A stretch of 64,000 nt of DNA from Candidatus Eiseniibacteriota bacterium (GTDB lineage: Bacteria; Orphanbacterota; Orphanbacteria; Orphanbacterales; Orphanbacteraceae). The DNA lies in NCBI GenBank assembly GCA_024276995.1, contig JAJRWB010000012.1:1-64000 (forward strand), given 5' to 3'. The position numbers were made by a program, and so were the translations under genes. Each line of letters opens with the position of its first letter. The first letter of the stretch is position 1. The notes beneath the pieces were generated by a model. It saw only the letters and a program-made list of their open reading frames with translations. It was not told where the DNA came from and did no database searches. Positions 38,480 to 46,985 of this stretch are shown in pieces.

Positions 38480-39444
38480 GGATCCTTTTCGTAACCGCAA
38501 AGGGCCGGCCGATCACCGGGGCATCGATCTATGCGCGACTCGTGATCGAGCATGTCCTTCCCGCGGTGGACGGCGCCGTCTATGCGAAGCCCCGCGACCT
38601 CGACGACAGGTGGGACGCGATCCATGTTCTCGACGGGAAGCGGATCCCCCGCCCGGTTTGGAAAAGAGGCGGGGACAATCTGATCCTCGACGTCCACGAT
38701 CATTACTGGTGCTCCCCACCGGATTTCCCAGCCCCCGACCGGGCGCTCCGGCTCCTCGCGCAGAAGATCCGCAAGCGGCATTTCGAGAAGGTTCTCGGCA
38801 GGGCCGGCCGGGTGATCGTACATTCCGACGCCGTGGCGGCCGCCCTCTCCCATCGGTCGGTGCTGAAGGTGAATCTCGGTGTTCCCATCCCCTCCGGGCG
38901 TCGCGCGGAAGAGAAGAAAAGGCACGCGATCCTGCTCGCCGGGAGAGACCTCTTTCGAAAAGGGGTGGTCCCTCTCTTCGACGCGCTTCGGATCGCCCTC
39001 GACGCGGTTCCCTCGCTCGAACTGCTCCTCGCGGGGAAGGAGTACCCCCACGCTCTCGCCGGGGCGAAGCTCCTTTCGGCGCACCTTCCGGTGCGTTTTC
39101 TCGGCGAACGGACGCCCGAGGAGATGGATACGCTCTACGAAGAGGTGGCCGGCGTGGTTCTCCCATCCTGGATCGAGGCGTTCGGCATGACGATCCTCGA
39201 GGCGATGGCTCGGCGTGTCCCGGTGATCGCCACCGACTGCGGGGGGCCGGCGGAAGTCGTCCGGCACCGCGTGACGGGACAGCTCGTTCCCCCGGGCGAT
39301 TCCCGCGCACTGGCGGAGGCGATGGTCACCCTCTTTCGCGAGAAACGGCTCGTTGCCTCCTGGGCGGAAGCGGGTCGCGATCTTGTCGCCCGCCGCCATT
39401 CGATCGACGCTATGGTCTCCGGCATGATCGAAGCGTATTGCTGA
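38476..39444 (+). CDS. Glycosyltransferase GT4, short
   Basis: A 322-residue GT-B protein, shorter than typical GT4 enzymes because the N-terminal acceptor domain is reduced. It has ILDVHDHYWCSPPDFPAPD, AILLAGRDLFRKGVVPL at the domain joint, and LPSWIEAFGMTILEAMARRVPVIA with the E-x7-E donor motif. The GTG start overlaps the previous stop. The unusual DVHDHYWC segment may be the acceptor pocket. Confidence 0.78.
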   Translation: MRILFVTAKGRPITGASIYARLVIEHVLPAVDGAVYAKPRDLDDRWDAIHVLDGKRIPRPVWKRGGDNLILDVHDHYWCSPPDFPAPDRALRLLAQKIRKRHFEKVLGRAGRVIVHSDAVAAALSHRSVLKVNLGVPIPSGRRAEEKKRHAILLAGRDLFRKGVVPLFDALRIALDAVPSLELLLAGKEYPHALAGAKLLSAHLPVRFLGERTPEEMDTLYEEVAGVVLPSWIEAFGMTILEAMARRVPVIATDCGGPAEVVRHRVTGQLVPPGDSRALAEAMVTLFREKRLVASWAEAGRDLVARRHSIDAMVSGMIEAYC

Positions 39445-39503
39445 CCGCCCGTCGGGATCGGAACGGCGGGAAGAGCGGAAGTGCAATGCGGGGGCTCGTC
39501 GGG

Positions 39504-39509
39504 TATAAT
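39504..39509 (+). promoter_or_regulatory. -10 element inside the glycan locus
   Basis: TATAAT preceded by GGG lies in the 100-base gap between two GT4 genes, the only clear gap between 33260 and 44782. The -35 is poor. It could restart transcription of the downstream half of the locus at 39545. Confidence 0.4.
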
Positions 39510-39544
39510 CCGTCATCCGACCGACCGGCCGGCCCGGAGGGGTT

Positions 39545-40756
39545 ATGAAGATACTCATGGTGGCGCCGACTCCGTTCTTCGCGAACAGGGGGTGCCATAT
39601 CCGCATCTTGAGCGAGATCCGCGCCCTCCAGGGGCTCGGGCATGCCGTGTCGGTGGTGACCTACCATATCGGCGAAACGCCCGACGGCGTCGACGCCTAC
39701 AGGATTCCACCTGTTCCCTGGTACGGGAAGCTCGAAGCGGGGCCCTCCTGGCGAAAGCCCTTTCTCGATATCCTGTTGATTCTCCGAACATGGGCGGTGG
39801 CGCGAAAACTCCGCCCCGACATTCTTTACGGCCATCTCCACGAGGGCGCATTCGTGGCGGACATGGCGCGTCTCCTTCTGCGCCGGCCGATACCGCTCCT
39901 TTTCGATGTGCAAGACAGCCTCACCGCGGAGCTGAGGTCGTACCGGTTCGTCCGGACCGGTTCCTTCGCGGAGCGGATCTTCCTGAAACTCGAGCGGTGG
40001 ATCTGCAGCCGGGCGGATCACCTCGTTTGCAGCTCCCCCTCGAGCGCGGAGCTGATCCGAAACGAATTCAACGCGGACAGATCCCGGGTGGAAACGATGG
40101 AAGACGGCGTCGACCGGAAACATTTCGCCGTGGCGAAAAGGAACGGTCTCCGGAAGAAACTCCGGATTCCGGAAGGCAAGAAGGTGGTGATCTACTCGGG
40201 GGCCCTGCTCAAGGTGAAGGGCGTCGACTTTCTTTTCGATGCCATCGAGCGGGTGTCCGCCAAGCGGGAGGATGTCCACTTCCTGCTCGTCGGTTACCCG
40301 GTGGAAGAGTCGAAGGAGAGGATCGCCGCCCTCGGCCTGCTCGATAAGGTCACCTTCACCGGCGTCGTGCCCTACGGGGATCTTCCGGATTACCTCGCGC
40401 TCGGCGATTTGGCGGTAGACCCGAAGATCGATCTCGCCTCGGAGTCGAGCGCCAAGATCGTCTTCTACATGGCGTCCGGCCTGCCGGTGGTCGGCTTCGA
40501 TACTCCGGTTACACGGTCGTATCTGGGCGATGCCGGCGTCTACGCGCTCTCCGGTTCGCCCGAGGACCTGGCGGCGAAGATTCTCTCCGTCATCGACTCC
40601 CCGCGCCTCGCGGATTCGATGCGGCGTGAAGCGAAAAGAAGGGTGTGGGAGCGCTTCGACTGGGAGCGGAACATCCGGATCGTCGAGAGATCGCTCCGCC
40701 GTCTCGTCGAAGTTCCCGGATCGGCGGAGGGCGATCTTGCGCCGCCCGAGCCTTAA
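39545..40756 (+). CDS. Glycosyltransferase GT4
   Basis: A 403-residue GT-B enzyme. It starts KILMVAPTPFFANRGCHIRIL, where the small loop FFANRGCHIRI is the acceptor-binding segment of a recognised GT4 subgroup. The donor domain has VVIYSGALLKVKGVDFLFDA and DPKIDLASESSAKIVFYMASGLPVVG. ATG 39545 follows GGAGGGGTT. The 3' end overlaps the next gene by 20 bases. Confidence 0.83.
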   Translation: MKILMVAPTPFFANRGCHIRILSEIRALQGLGHAVSVVTYHIGETPDGVDAYRIPPVPWYGKLEAGPSWRKPFLDILLILRTWAVARKLRPDILYGHLHEGAFVADMARLLLRRPIPLLFDVQDSLTAELRSYRFVRTGSFAERIFLKLERWICSRADHLVCSSPSSAELIRNEFNADRSRVETMEDGVDRKHFAVAKRNGLRKKLRIPEGKKVVIYSGALLKVKGVDFLFDAIERVSAKREDVHFLLVGYPVEESKERIAALGLLDKVTFTGVVPYGDLPDYLALGDLAVDPKIDLASESSAKIVFYMASGLPVVGFDTPVTRSYLGDAGVYALSGSPEDLAAKILSVIDSPRLADSMRREAKRRVWERFDWERNIRIVERSLRRLVEVPGSAEGDLAPPEP

Positions 40757-42674
40757 CCGGCGGTTCGCGTTGCCCCTTCTGGTCGTCGCCGCGGTCTTCG
40801 CGGCTCATGGCGTGTCCCTCCGAAACGGTTTCGTCTACGACGATGTCGATCTCGTGGTTCACCGGACGTCCGGTTCCGGGGAGCCGGGCCTGCGCACATT
40901 CGATCCCGACGAACGACCGGTGCGACGGATCACGCTCATCGTCGACAAGGCACTCTGGGGGATGCGCCCGGCGGGATACCACCTGACGAACGTGATTCTC
41001 CATGCGGTGTGCTCCCTTCTCGTATTCCTCGTGGGCGCCCGGATCTCGTCCCGGAGCGCGGGAGCGGTCGGTGCACTGCTCTTCGCCGTGCACCCGATCG
41101 CAACGGAGTCGGTGGCCTGCATCACCCATAGGAAAGAGATGCTCGCCGCCGGGTTTCTCATGGGAGGATATCTCGTATTCTTTCGGAAGCCGGAGCGGTG
41201 GGCGAATCGTGTCGGCGCGGCGGCGCTCTATGCGCTCGGCCTGTTTTCGAAGGCGTCCGCGGGAACGCTGCCTCTCCTCGCGGCCGTCACGGAATGGATT
41301 CGTGGCGAGTGGGATCTGCGACGCCTTATGAAATATGCGCCCCTGCTCCTGCCGGCGGTTCTCTTCCTGGCGGTGAAATCGAGCGCGCTGCACGACTACA
41401 GCCGCTCCCGTGTCGGAGGAAGGTCGTATTACCAGAGATTCAACCCGGAGTTGGGGGGAGAGGCTTCGTACGACGCCGTGCTGGTGAACGCCGCGGCGGC
41501 GCAGGGGATGGCGTTCCGCTACTTCCTTTGGCCGATCCCTCTTTGCGCGGAGCACACGATTCCAGAAAGCCCCGCCGTGCGCGCGGCATGGGCCGTGACG
41601 GCGCTCGCCGGAATCACGTTTCTCCTCTTCCTGGTCGCAAGGTTCCGGCGCCGCCGGCCGGGCGCGGCGATCGCCGCCGCCTGGATGCTGATCACGCCCC
41701 TTCCGACGTCGAACCTCGTCCCGGTGACATTCTTCTTCGCCGAACGATACCTTTATATTCCCCTCGCCGGCTTCTGCTGGCTCGTGGGAATCGGCGTCGC
41801 GGCGGCGGCGGCGCTTCCCATGCCGGAGGGGACGCGCCGCGCCGGCCGGTTCGCGCTTATCTTGCTCCTGCTCGCCGCGACCCTTCTCTCCGCCTCGAGA
41901 ACCGTCCGCTGGAAGGACAATGAAACGCTTCTCGCCGCGACTCTCGAGACGAACCGCGGGGCGCCGAACGCCGGCTATTATATGGCGGGTATCCTCGCCG
42001 AAGAGGGGAGGAGGGACGAAGCGGTTCGTCTTCTCCGTTCCGTGATGAAGCGATGCCCCGAAAGTCCGGTGATCCATGCGAAAATGGGATCGATCTTCTG
42101 GGATGCGGGGGAGCTCGACTCTTCCCTCGTTCATCTCGAGCGGGCGGCGTTGCTCCGCCCCGGATGGGGAAGGGTGCTCGGCGATATCGGAACGCTCTAC
42201 TGCAGGAAAGGGGATTTCCAAACCGGTGTGGCGAAGCTGAAAGAGGCGCTCGCCGCGAAAAACGACCTGACCTCGGCGCGCTATAATTTAGGCTTGGCCT
42301 ATCTTCGCACCGGCAGGGAGGATGAGGCGCGCGAGGAACTTCGCACCGCCTGGAACTCGAAACCGGACGACCCTTCGATCGCCCAGGCATTGGCGGAGGC
42401 GTCTCTTCTTTCGGGACGGCCCGACGCGGCGGCGGTGGTGTTGGACGATCTTCTTCGGCACTCGCCGGACGATAATTCGGCCCTGTGGGGCGCCGCGCGG
42501 GCGCGGCTCGCCATGGGGGACACCGCGGCATGCCAGGAAAGGCTTGGCGCCATGCTTTCCTCCTCCGCCCCCGATACCCTCCTCGCCCGCGAAGCGAGAA
42601 AGCTTCTCACCGCTCTTCGCGAGGCGTCGCCGGCGTCCGGCGGCGCGGGGGCCGAAAGGGAGGTGATGAGATGA
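40737..42674 (+). CDS. TMTC-like GT-C membrane protein with TPR domain
   Basis: A 645-residue two-part protein. Residues 1 to about 400 are a GT-C-type membrane region: NGFVYDDVDLVVHR is the acidic first loop, then RRITLIVDKALWGMRPAGYHLTNVILHAVCSLLVF, the pattern of TMTC/DUF1736 O-mannosyltransferase relatives. The C-terminal 220 residues are tetratricopeptide repeats (for example AKMGSIFWDAGELDSSLVHL and ARYNLGLAYLRTGREDEARE). The start is TTG 40737, with GGAGGG six bases upstream, 20 bases inside the previous gene; the longer open frame is noise. A role in glycan transfer or protein O-glycosylation is plausible. Confidence 0.75.
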   Translation: MRRPSLNRRFALPLLVVAAVFAAHGVSLRNGFVYDDVDLVVHRTSGSGEPGLRTFDPDERPVRRITLIVDKALWGMRPAGYHLTNVILHAVCSLLVFLVGARISSRSAGAVGALLFAVHPIATESVACITHRKEMLAAGFLMGGYLVFFRKPERWANRVGAAALYALGLFSKASAGTLPLLAAVTEWIRGEWDLRRLMKYAPLLLPAVLFLAVKSSALHDYSRSRVGGRSYYQRFNPELGGEASYDAVLVNAAAAQGMAFRYFLWPIPLCAEHTIPESPAVRAAWAVTALAGITFLLFLVARFRRRRPGAAIAAAWMLITPLPTSNLVPVTFFFAERYLYIPLAGFCWLVGIGVAAAAALPMPEGTRRAGRFALILLLLAATLLSASRTVRWKDNETLLAATLETNRGAPNAGYYMAGILAEEGRRDEAVRLLRSVMKRCPESPVIHAKMGSIFWDAGELDSSLVHLERAALLRPGWGRVLGDIGTLYCRKGDFQTGVAKLKEALAAKNDLTSARYNLGLAYLRTGREDEAREELRTAWNSKPDDPSIAQALAEASLLSGRPDAAAVVLDDLLRHSPDDNSALWGAARARLAMGDTAACQERLGAMLSSSAPDTLLAREARKLLTALREASPASGGAGAEREVMR

Positions 42675-44782
42675 ACCTTCCCGTCTCCGAAGAGAGGGGG
42701 GGGTGCCGGAAGAGTTCGGTGCTCCTTTCCGGGGCGTATCTCGGATTCTGCTGGGGACTTTTTTCATGGGCGGCGGTGTCCGCGGTTCAATGTCCGCCCG
42801 TTTTCATGGGAGTGCTCGAAACCCTTCTCACCGTCATCCTCTGGGCGGGCATCGCGCATATTGTCGCGTGCATCGTGGAGGCGATCCGTCTTCCCGGAGA
42901 TCGCGAGACGCTCTCGCTGGCCGCGACGGCGGGGGTCTTCGTTTTCGCCTACACCAACTATCTGCTACATCCATATCTGATCGCCGGCGTCTATCTCCTC
43001 TCTCGCCCCGGTTTTCTGATCAGCGCGGCGATGCTCGTTCTGTTCTTGCCGCCCGCCCTTCTTCTTCGCGGCGGACGGCTGGGGCGCGCGGAGGAGCTTC
43101 GGAAAAGACTCTTCTTTCCGCCCGTCGCCATGGGTTTCCTCTTCGTTTTCGGCCGGTGCATCCTCGCCTCGATGCTTCCCGGGAGCGGGCGGCTGCCGAT
43201 CGCCTTCGCATCGGCGTTCCTCCTCTTCTTTCTCACGGCGATCGTGTTTCGGAAGGGGATGGGGGGCGCGCCGTGGAGCGTCTTGCGCGTCCTCGTTCCG
43301 GCGGTGCTGATCGCCGTCATCATGGGAGGAAGCGTGATCCACGGCTTCGACCGTTTCCTCCGGCGGTCGATGGAGTCGGCGGGGCGTTATCCCGCTTCGC
43401 CGTCCCCGCCGGTGATCTTGATCTCCCTCGACACGGTCCGGCCGGACCATCTCTCCTTGTACGGGTACCGTTTCGACACCACCCCGAGGCTCGTCGAATT
43501 CGCCTCGTCCGCCGTGACGTACGACCAAGCGTACTCCGTTTCGAGCTGGACCCTTCCCGCACACGCGTCGATCTATACGGGTGTCTACCCGCGGGAGCAC
43601 GGGGCCCACTATCCGCCGGGAGCGCGGCCCGGTGTGGTGCCCGGTGAAATCGACCGTACGCTTCCGACTCTTGCGCAGGTGATGAGCGCGCAGGGCTACC
43701 ACACCGCCGCGATCGCCGCGAACCGGCTCGCCGTGTCGCCGGAGTACGGCCTTGAGAGGGGATTCGACGATCTCCTCGTCGCGAGACGGCTGACCGATAA
43801 GCCGATGCCCTTCACCACGCTCAAGGCGCTCGGAAGGCTCGTCCGTATTCCCTCGATCCGCCGCATCATGAGAGAGCACGACGACGCGGCGACCATCACC
43901 GACCGTGCGCTCGCGTGGGTCGAGAGGTGCGGCGGAAAGGACCGGCCTTTTTTCCTCTTCCTGAACTATATCGATCCCCATACTCCATACGCCGCTCCGG
44001 CGCGATACGATGTGTGGGGGGCGAGAAGATCGTGGCGGGAGCGGTTTCGCGAGATCGTGCTTCTCGGGTACGAAACGAAATCGAGCGGTATCGATCTCGA
44101 TGAAACCGATCGGGCGATTCTCGATCGGCACTATGACCGGGAGATTTCGTATCTCGACCATGAACTCGGGAGACTTTTCGCCGGCTTCGAAGAATCGGGC
44201 CTCCTCGACAGGGCGTGGATCGTGATCGTTTCCGATCATGGGGAATTCCTGGGGGAACATCATCGCCGGAATCACGGAAAGGCGTTGTACGAAGAAGTGA
44301 CCCGCGCGGTTCTCATCGTCCGCCCCCCGGGCGGTGTCGAGGGAGGGGGGAGGAGAGAGGTGCGGCTCGCGTCCACGCTCGAAATCCCGAGACTCATCGC
44401 CGAGGCGGTCGGCTTCGCTCCGCCGCGCGGCATGGTCCGGCACCGTCCCGATCAGAGCGGCTTCGTGATCTGCGAGAAGTACCTCACCCATCGATATCGC
44501 CGCTACCTGGACCGCGACGACGTCGGTCGCCTCCGGGCGGTGTTGATGGGAGGGTGGAAGTGGATCGTCGCCGACCCTGGGGGAACGGAAGAACTCTATC
44601 ATCTCGTCGATGACGGCGACGAGTCGGTGAACCGGGCCGAAGGCGAGAGCGGAATCCGGAACGCCATGAGAGCCCGCTATGCCGCGTGGCTCGAGGGAAC
44701 GGTTTCGCCGTTCCCGGACGGCGGCGTAGGAAGAGACCAAGAGAAGAAGGACGCGCTGCGCGCTCTCGGCTATCTCGACTGA
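42671..44782 (+). CDS. Membrane-anchored sulfatase/alkaline-phosphatase-fold protein
   Basis: A 703-residue protein. The N-terminal 240 residues form about six helices. The periplasmic catalytic domain begins VILISLDTVRPDHLSLYGY, with metal-binding Asp, then SSWTLPAHASIYTG, the spot where the formylglycine residue of true sulfatases sits, then FLFLNYIDPHTPYAAP and VIVSDHGEFLGEH. The C/S-x-P-x-R motif is absent; instead it reads S-W-T-L-P-A-H. It may therefore be a phosphatase, phosphotransferase or phosphodiesterase rather than a sulfatase. It is coupled by ATGA to the TPR protein. Acting on a surface glycan is the likely role. Confidence 0.82.
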   Translation: MNLPVSEERGGCRKSSVLLSGAYLGFCWGLFSWAAVSAVQCPPVFMGVLETLLTVILWAGIAHIVACIVEAIRLPGDRETLSLAATAGVFVFAYTNYLLHPYLIAGVYLLSRPGFLISAAMLVLFLPPALLLRGGRLGRAEELRKRLFFPPVAMGFLFVFGRCILASMLPGSGRLPIAFASAFLLFFLTAIVFRKGMGGAPWSVLRVLVPAVLIAVIMGGSVIHGFDRFLRRSMESAGRYPASPSPPVILISLDTVRPDHLSLYGYRFDTTPRLVEFASSAVTYDQAYSVSSWTLPAHASIYTGVYPREHGAHYPPGARPGVVPGEIDRTLPTLAQVMSAQGYHTAAIAANRLAVSPEYGLERGFDDLLVARRLTDKPMPFTTLKALGRLVRIPSIRRIMREHDDAATITDRALAWVERCGGKDRPFFLFLNYIDPHTPYAAPARYDVWGARRSWRERFREIVLLGYETKSSGIDLDETDRAILDRHYDREISYLDHELGRLFAGFEESGLLDRAWIVIVSDHGEFLGEHHRRNHGKALYEEVTRAVLIVRPPGGVEGGGRREVRLASTLEIPRLIAEAVGFAPPRGMVRHRPDQSGFVICEKYLTHRYRRYLDRDDVGRLRAVLMGGWKWIVADPGGTEELYHLVDDGDESVNRAEGESGIRNAMRARYAAWLEGTVSPFPDGGVGRDQEKKDALRALGYLD

Positions 44783-44814
44783 AGGCGCGCACCCGTTCGG
44801 AGGATTCGGCCGGG

Positions 44815-45795
44815 ATGGATATCGCCTATTTCTCAACCGTGCTCTCCCTTCTCGCCGACCGGACGATCGACGTGACGGCGTTGGAGGCGATTCCCGGGGG
44901 ATACGGCTCTCCCCGGGTCGATCGAATCCGCCTCGCGCGACCGTTTTGCGGGCACTCGTCGGTGGTGGCGAAGTATGTGCCCGCGGGGGCGGGGGGGGAA
45001 GTGAGCGCGTACCGGTGGTTCGTCTCTCCTTTCGTCGGCGAGGAGTTCGGGCCGCTGGCCATGGTGCACGCCGAGGAAGGGGGGTGGTGGATCTTCCTCC
45101 CCGATTTCGGCGACGAGACGCTCGATACGACGAGCGCCCCGGCCGCCTGGCGCGAGGCGGCGCGGTGGATCGCTCGTTTCCAGGCCGCCCCTCTCCCCTC
45201 CCTCCCGGCGCGGCTTCCGCGCGGAGAGCGGTTTCTGTCGTGGAGCCGCCGGGGCATTGTCCGCCGCCTTCGCGAGGGAGGACGGCGCCTCGAGCGCTTC
45301 GAGAAGATCGTCGATCTTCCCGGCGGCGAGACGATGGTGAGGAGATGGGGGAATCGCGCCGCCTTCTTGAGGACGGTCCTCCCCCGCGTGCCGGGGGGGT
45401 TCGAGCGTCCGCTCCATGGAGACTACAAGGGGAAGAACCTCCTCGTCGACCGCTCGGCCGGCGATGTCCGGATCCACCCCGTGGATTGGGCGAATGCCGG
45501 GTTCGGCCCGCTCTTTCTGGATATTCACACCCTTGCCCGCGACCTTCCGCCCGGCGAAAGGGAGGACGTGGTGGGCGCCTTTTTCGACGAAAGGACGGAC
45601 GTGGGGTCGACGCTCCTCTCCCGCGACGAAGTCTCCCTCGGAATGGCGATCGTCGCCTTGATGAATAGTCTTCTCAGCATTGTCGTACTCGCCGACTACC
45701 TGGAGCGGGGCGTGGATGAGACGGGTACGCCGTTCACGCTGGCGCGAAGGTTCGAGGAGATGGAGGGCGCCTTTGCGGCGGCTGCGGCCTTATGA
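44815..45795 (+). CDS. APH-fold phosphotransferase (kinase-like)
   Basis: A 326-residue protein of the aminoglycoside-phosphotransferase / choline-kinase fold. The catalytic loop is LHGDYKGKNLLVD (H-x-D-x4-N) and the metal-binding motif is HPVDWANAGFGPLFLD. The N-lobe is diverged: a short glycine-containing segment YGSPRVDRIRLARP precedes VVAKYVP, where the Lys may bind ATP. ATG 44815 follows GGAGG. It lies between the sulfatase-fold gene and a GT4 gene and overlaps the latter by ATGA. Glycan or sugar phosphorylation is more likely than antibiotic resistance. Confidence 0.75.
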   Translation: MDIAYFSTVLSLLADRTIDVTALEAIPGGYGSPRVDRIRLARPFCGHSSVVAKYVPAGAGGEVSAYRWFVSPFVGEEFGPLAMVHAEEGGWWIFLPDFGDETLDTTSAPAAWREAARWIARFQAAPLPSLPARLPRGERFLSWSRRGIVRRLREGGRRLERFEKIVDLPGGETMVRRWGNRAAFLRTVLPRVPGGFERPLHGDYKGKNLLVDRSAGDVRIHPVDWANAGFGPLFLDIHTLARDLPPGEREDVVGAFFDERTDVGSTLLSRDEVSLGMAIVALMNSLLSIVVLADYLERGVDETGTPFTLARRFEEMEGAFAAAAAL

Positions 45796-46985
45796 AGATC
45801 GGTTTCGTGAAGATGACCCCCCTCGACGACGACGGTGCGCCGATCTCCGGTGTCGGATCGGTGGTTCGCGACTGGATCGAAGCGCTCCGCCGCCGGGGTC
45901 ACGACGCGGAAGTTTTTGCCTTCAAGGATCATCTTACCACCGGCGAGAACGCGACGGCGGTCTATCGGAAAAGCCTTTTCGGCGACCGTCGTCTCGGTGC
46001 GACGCTTCGCCGGTGGTCGGAGGATTCGGGCGTGGAGATTCTTCATTTCCATACGTCCCTCCGCCAGACTTTCCGCGCGCTTCGCCGCCCGCTTCCCCGC
46101 CCGGCGATCGCGTCGCTCCACACCTTCGAGGCGGTTTGTCCGCTCTGCACGAAACGTCTCCCGGGCGGGGAGGCGTGCCGCTTTTCCCCGGGGCCGGTCT
46201 GCGTCCGGCAGGGGTGCCGTTCGGTGCGGCGCTATTGCATGCACGATCTTCCCGCTCGTGCGCTCAGGCGTCGTTCGTGGAGGTTTCTCTCCCGCGTGCT
46301 GGTTCATAATCGCGCCCTCGGCGAGGCCCTCGGGGGAATGCTGTCGACGACGGCGGTGACCCGGGTTCCTCTCGGTGTGGATGTCGCGAGGTTCGCCGCG
46401 ACCCGCCGCCCGGGAGACGGGAGAACGGTCGTGTATGCGGGAAGATTCCGGCGGGAGAAAGGGGTTCACCATCTCATCGCGGCGTTCGCGCGGGTGCGAA
46501 GGAAGATCCCCGCCGCGAAACTTCTTCTGATCGGCGCTGGCGAGGAGGAGGCGCCTCTGCTGAATCTATGTGATCGTCTCGGCGTGAGCGGGTCGGTCCG
46601 GTTTACGGGCGCCGCGGCGCGCCGGGAGATTCCGCGACGTCTTTCGGGTGCCTCGGTGGCGGTGCTTCCGTCGATCTGGGAAGAGAACTTCGGTCTCGCC
46701 GGTCTCGAGGCGATGGCCGCCGGGCTCCCCGTCGTGGGATCGGACATGGCCGGGATCCGCGAATGGCTCGAGAACGGACGGAACGGTTATCTCGTTCCTC
46801 CCGGCGATGAAATCGCCCTGGCGTCCGCCGTCGAGAAAATTCTGCGGGACAACGGACGTCGGCGGGAAATGGGACGGGCGGCGCGGATAACCGCGGAGGC
46901 GTTCGATATTCACGCGGTGACGGGCGCATTGGAAAAGGTGTACGAACAGGTCATCGCGGAAGCGGGAAACGAGGTGGGTGGTTGA
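45792..46985 (+). CDS. Glycosyltransferase GT4 with cysteine cluster
   Basis: A 397-residue GT4 enzyme. The acceptor loop is SGVGSVVRDWIEAL, the middle insert has six cysteines (C116, C119, C129, C137, C142, C149), and the donor domain has VVYAGRFRREKGVHHLIAAF and PSIWEENFGLAGLEAMAAGLPVVG. Clustered cysteines occur after the HTFEAVCPLC position in a number of GT4 proteins and may hold zinc or a structural disulfide. It overlaps the kinase-like gene by ATGA and the radical SAM gene by TTGA. Confidence 0.84.
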   Translation: MKIGFVKMTPLDDDGAPISGVGSVVRDWIEALRRRGHDAEVFAFKDHLTTGENATAVYRKSLFGDRRLGATLRRWSEDSGVEILHFHTSLRQTFRALRRPLPRPAIASLHTFEAVCPLCTKRLPGGEACRFSPGPVCVRQGCRSVRRYCMHDLPARALRRRSWRFLSRVLVHNRALGEALGGMLSTTAVTRVPLGVDVARFAATRRPGDGRTVVYAGRFRREKGVHHLIAAFARVRRKIPAAKLLLIGAGEEEAPLLNLCDRLGVSGSVRFTGAAARREIPRRLSGASVAVLPSIWEENFGLAGLEAMAAGLPVVGSDMAGIREWLENGRNGYLVPPGDEIALASAVEKILRDNGRRREMGRAARITAEAFDIHAVTGALEKVYEQVIAEAGNEVGG

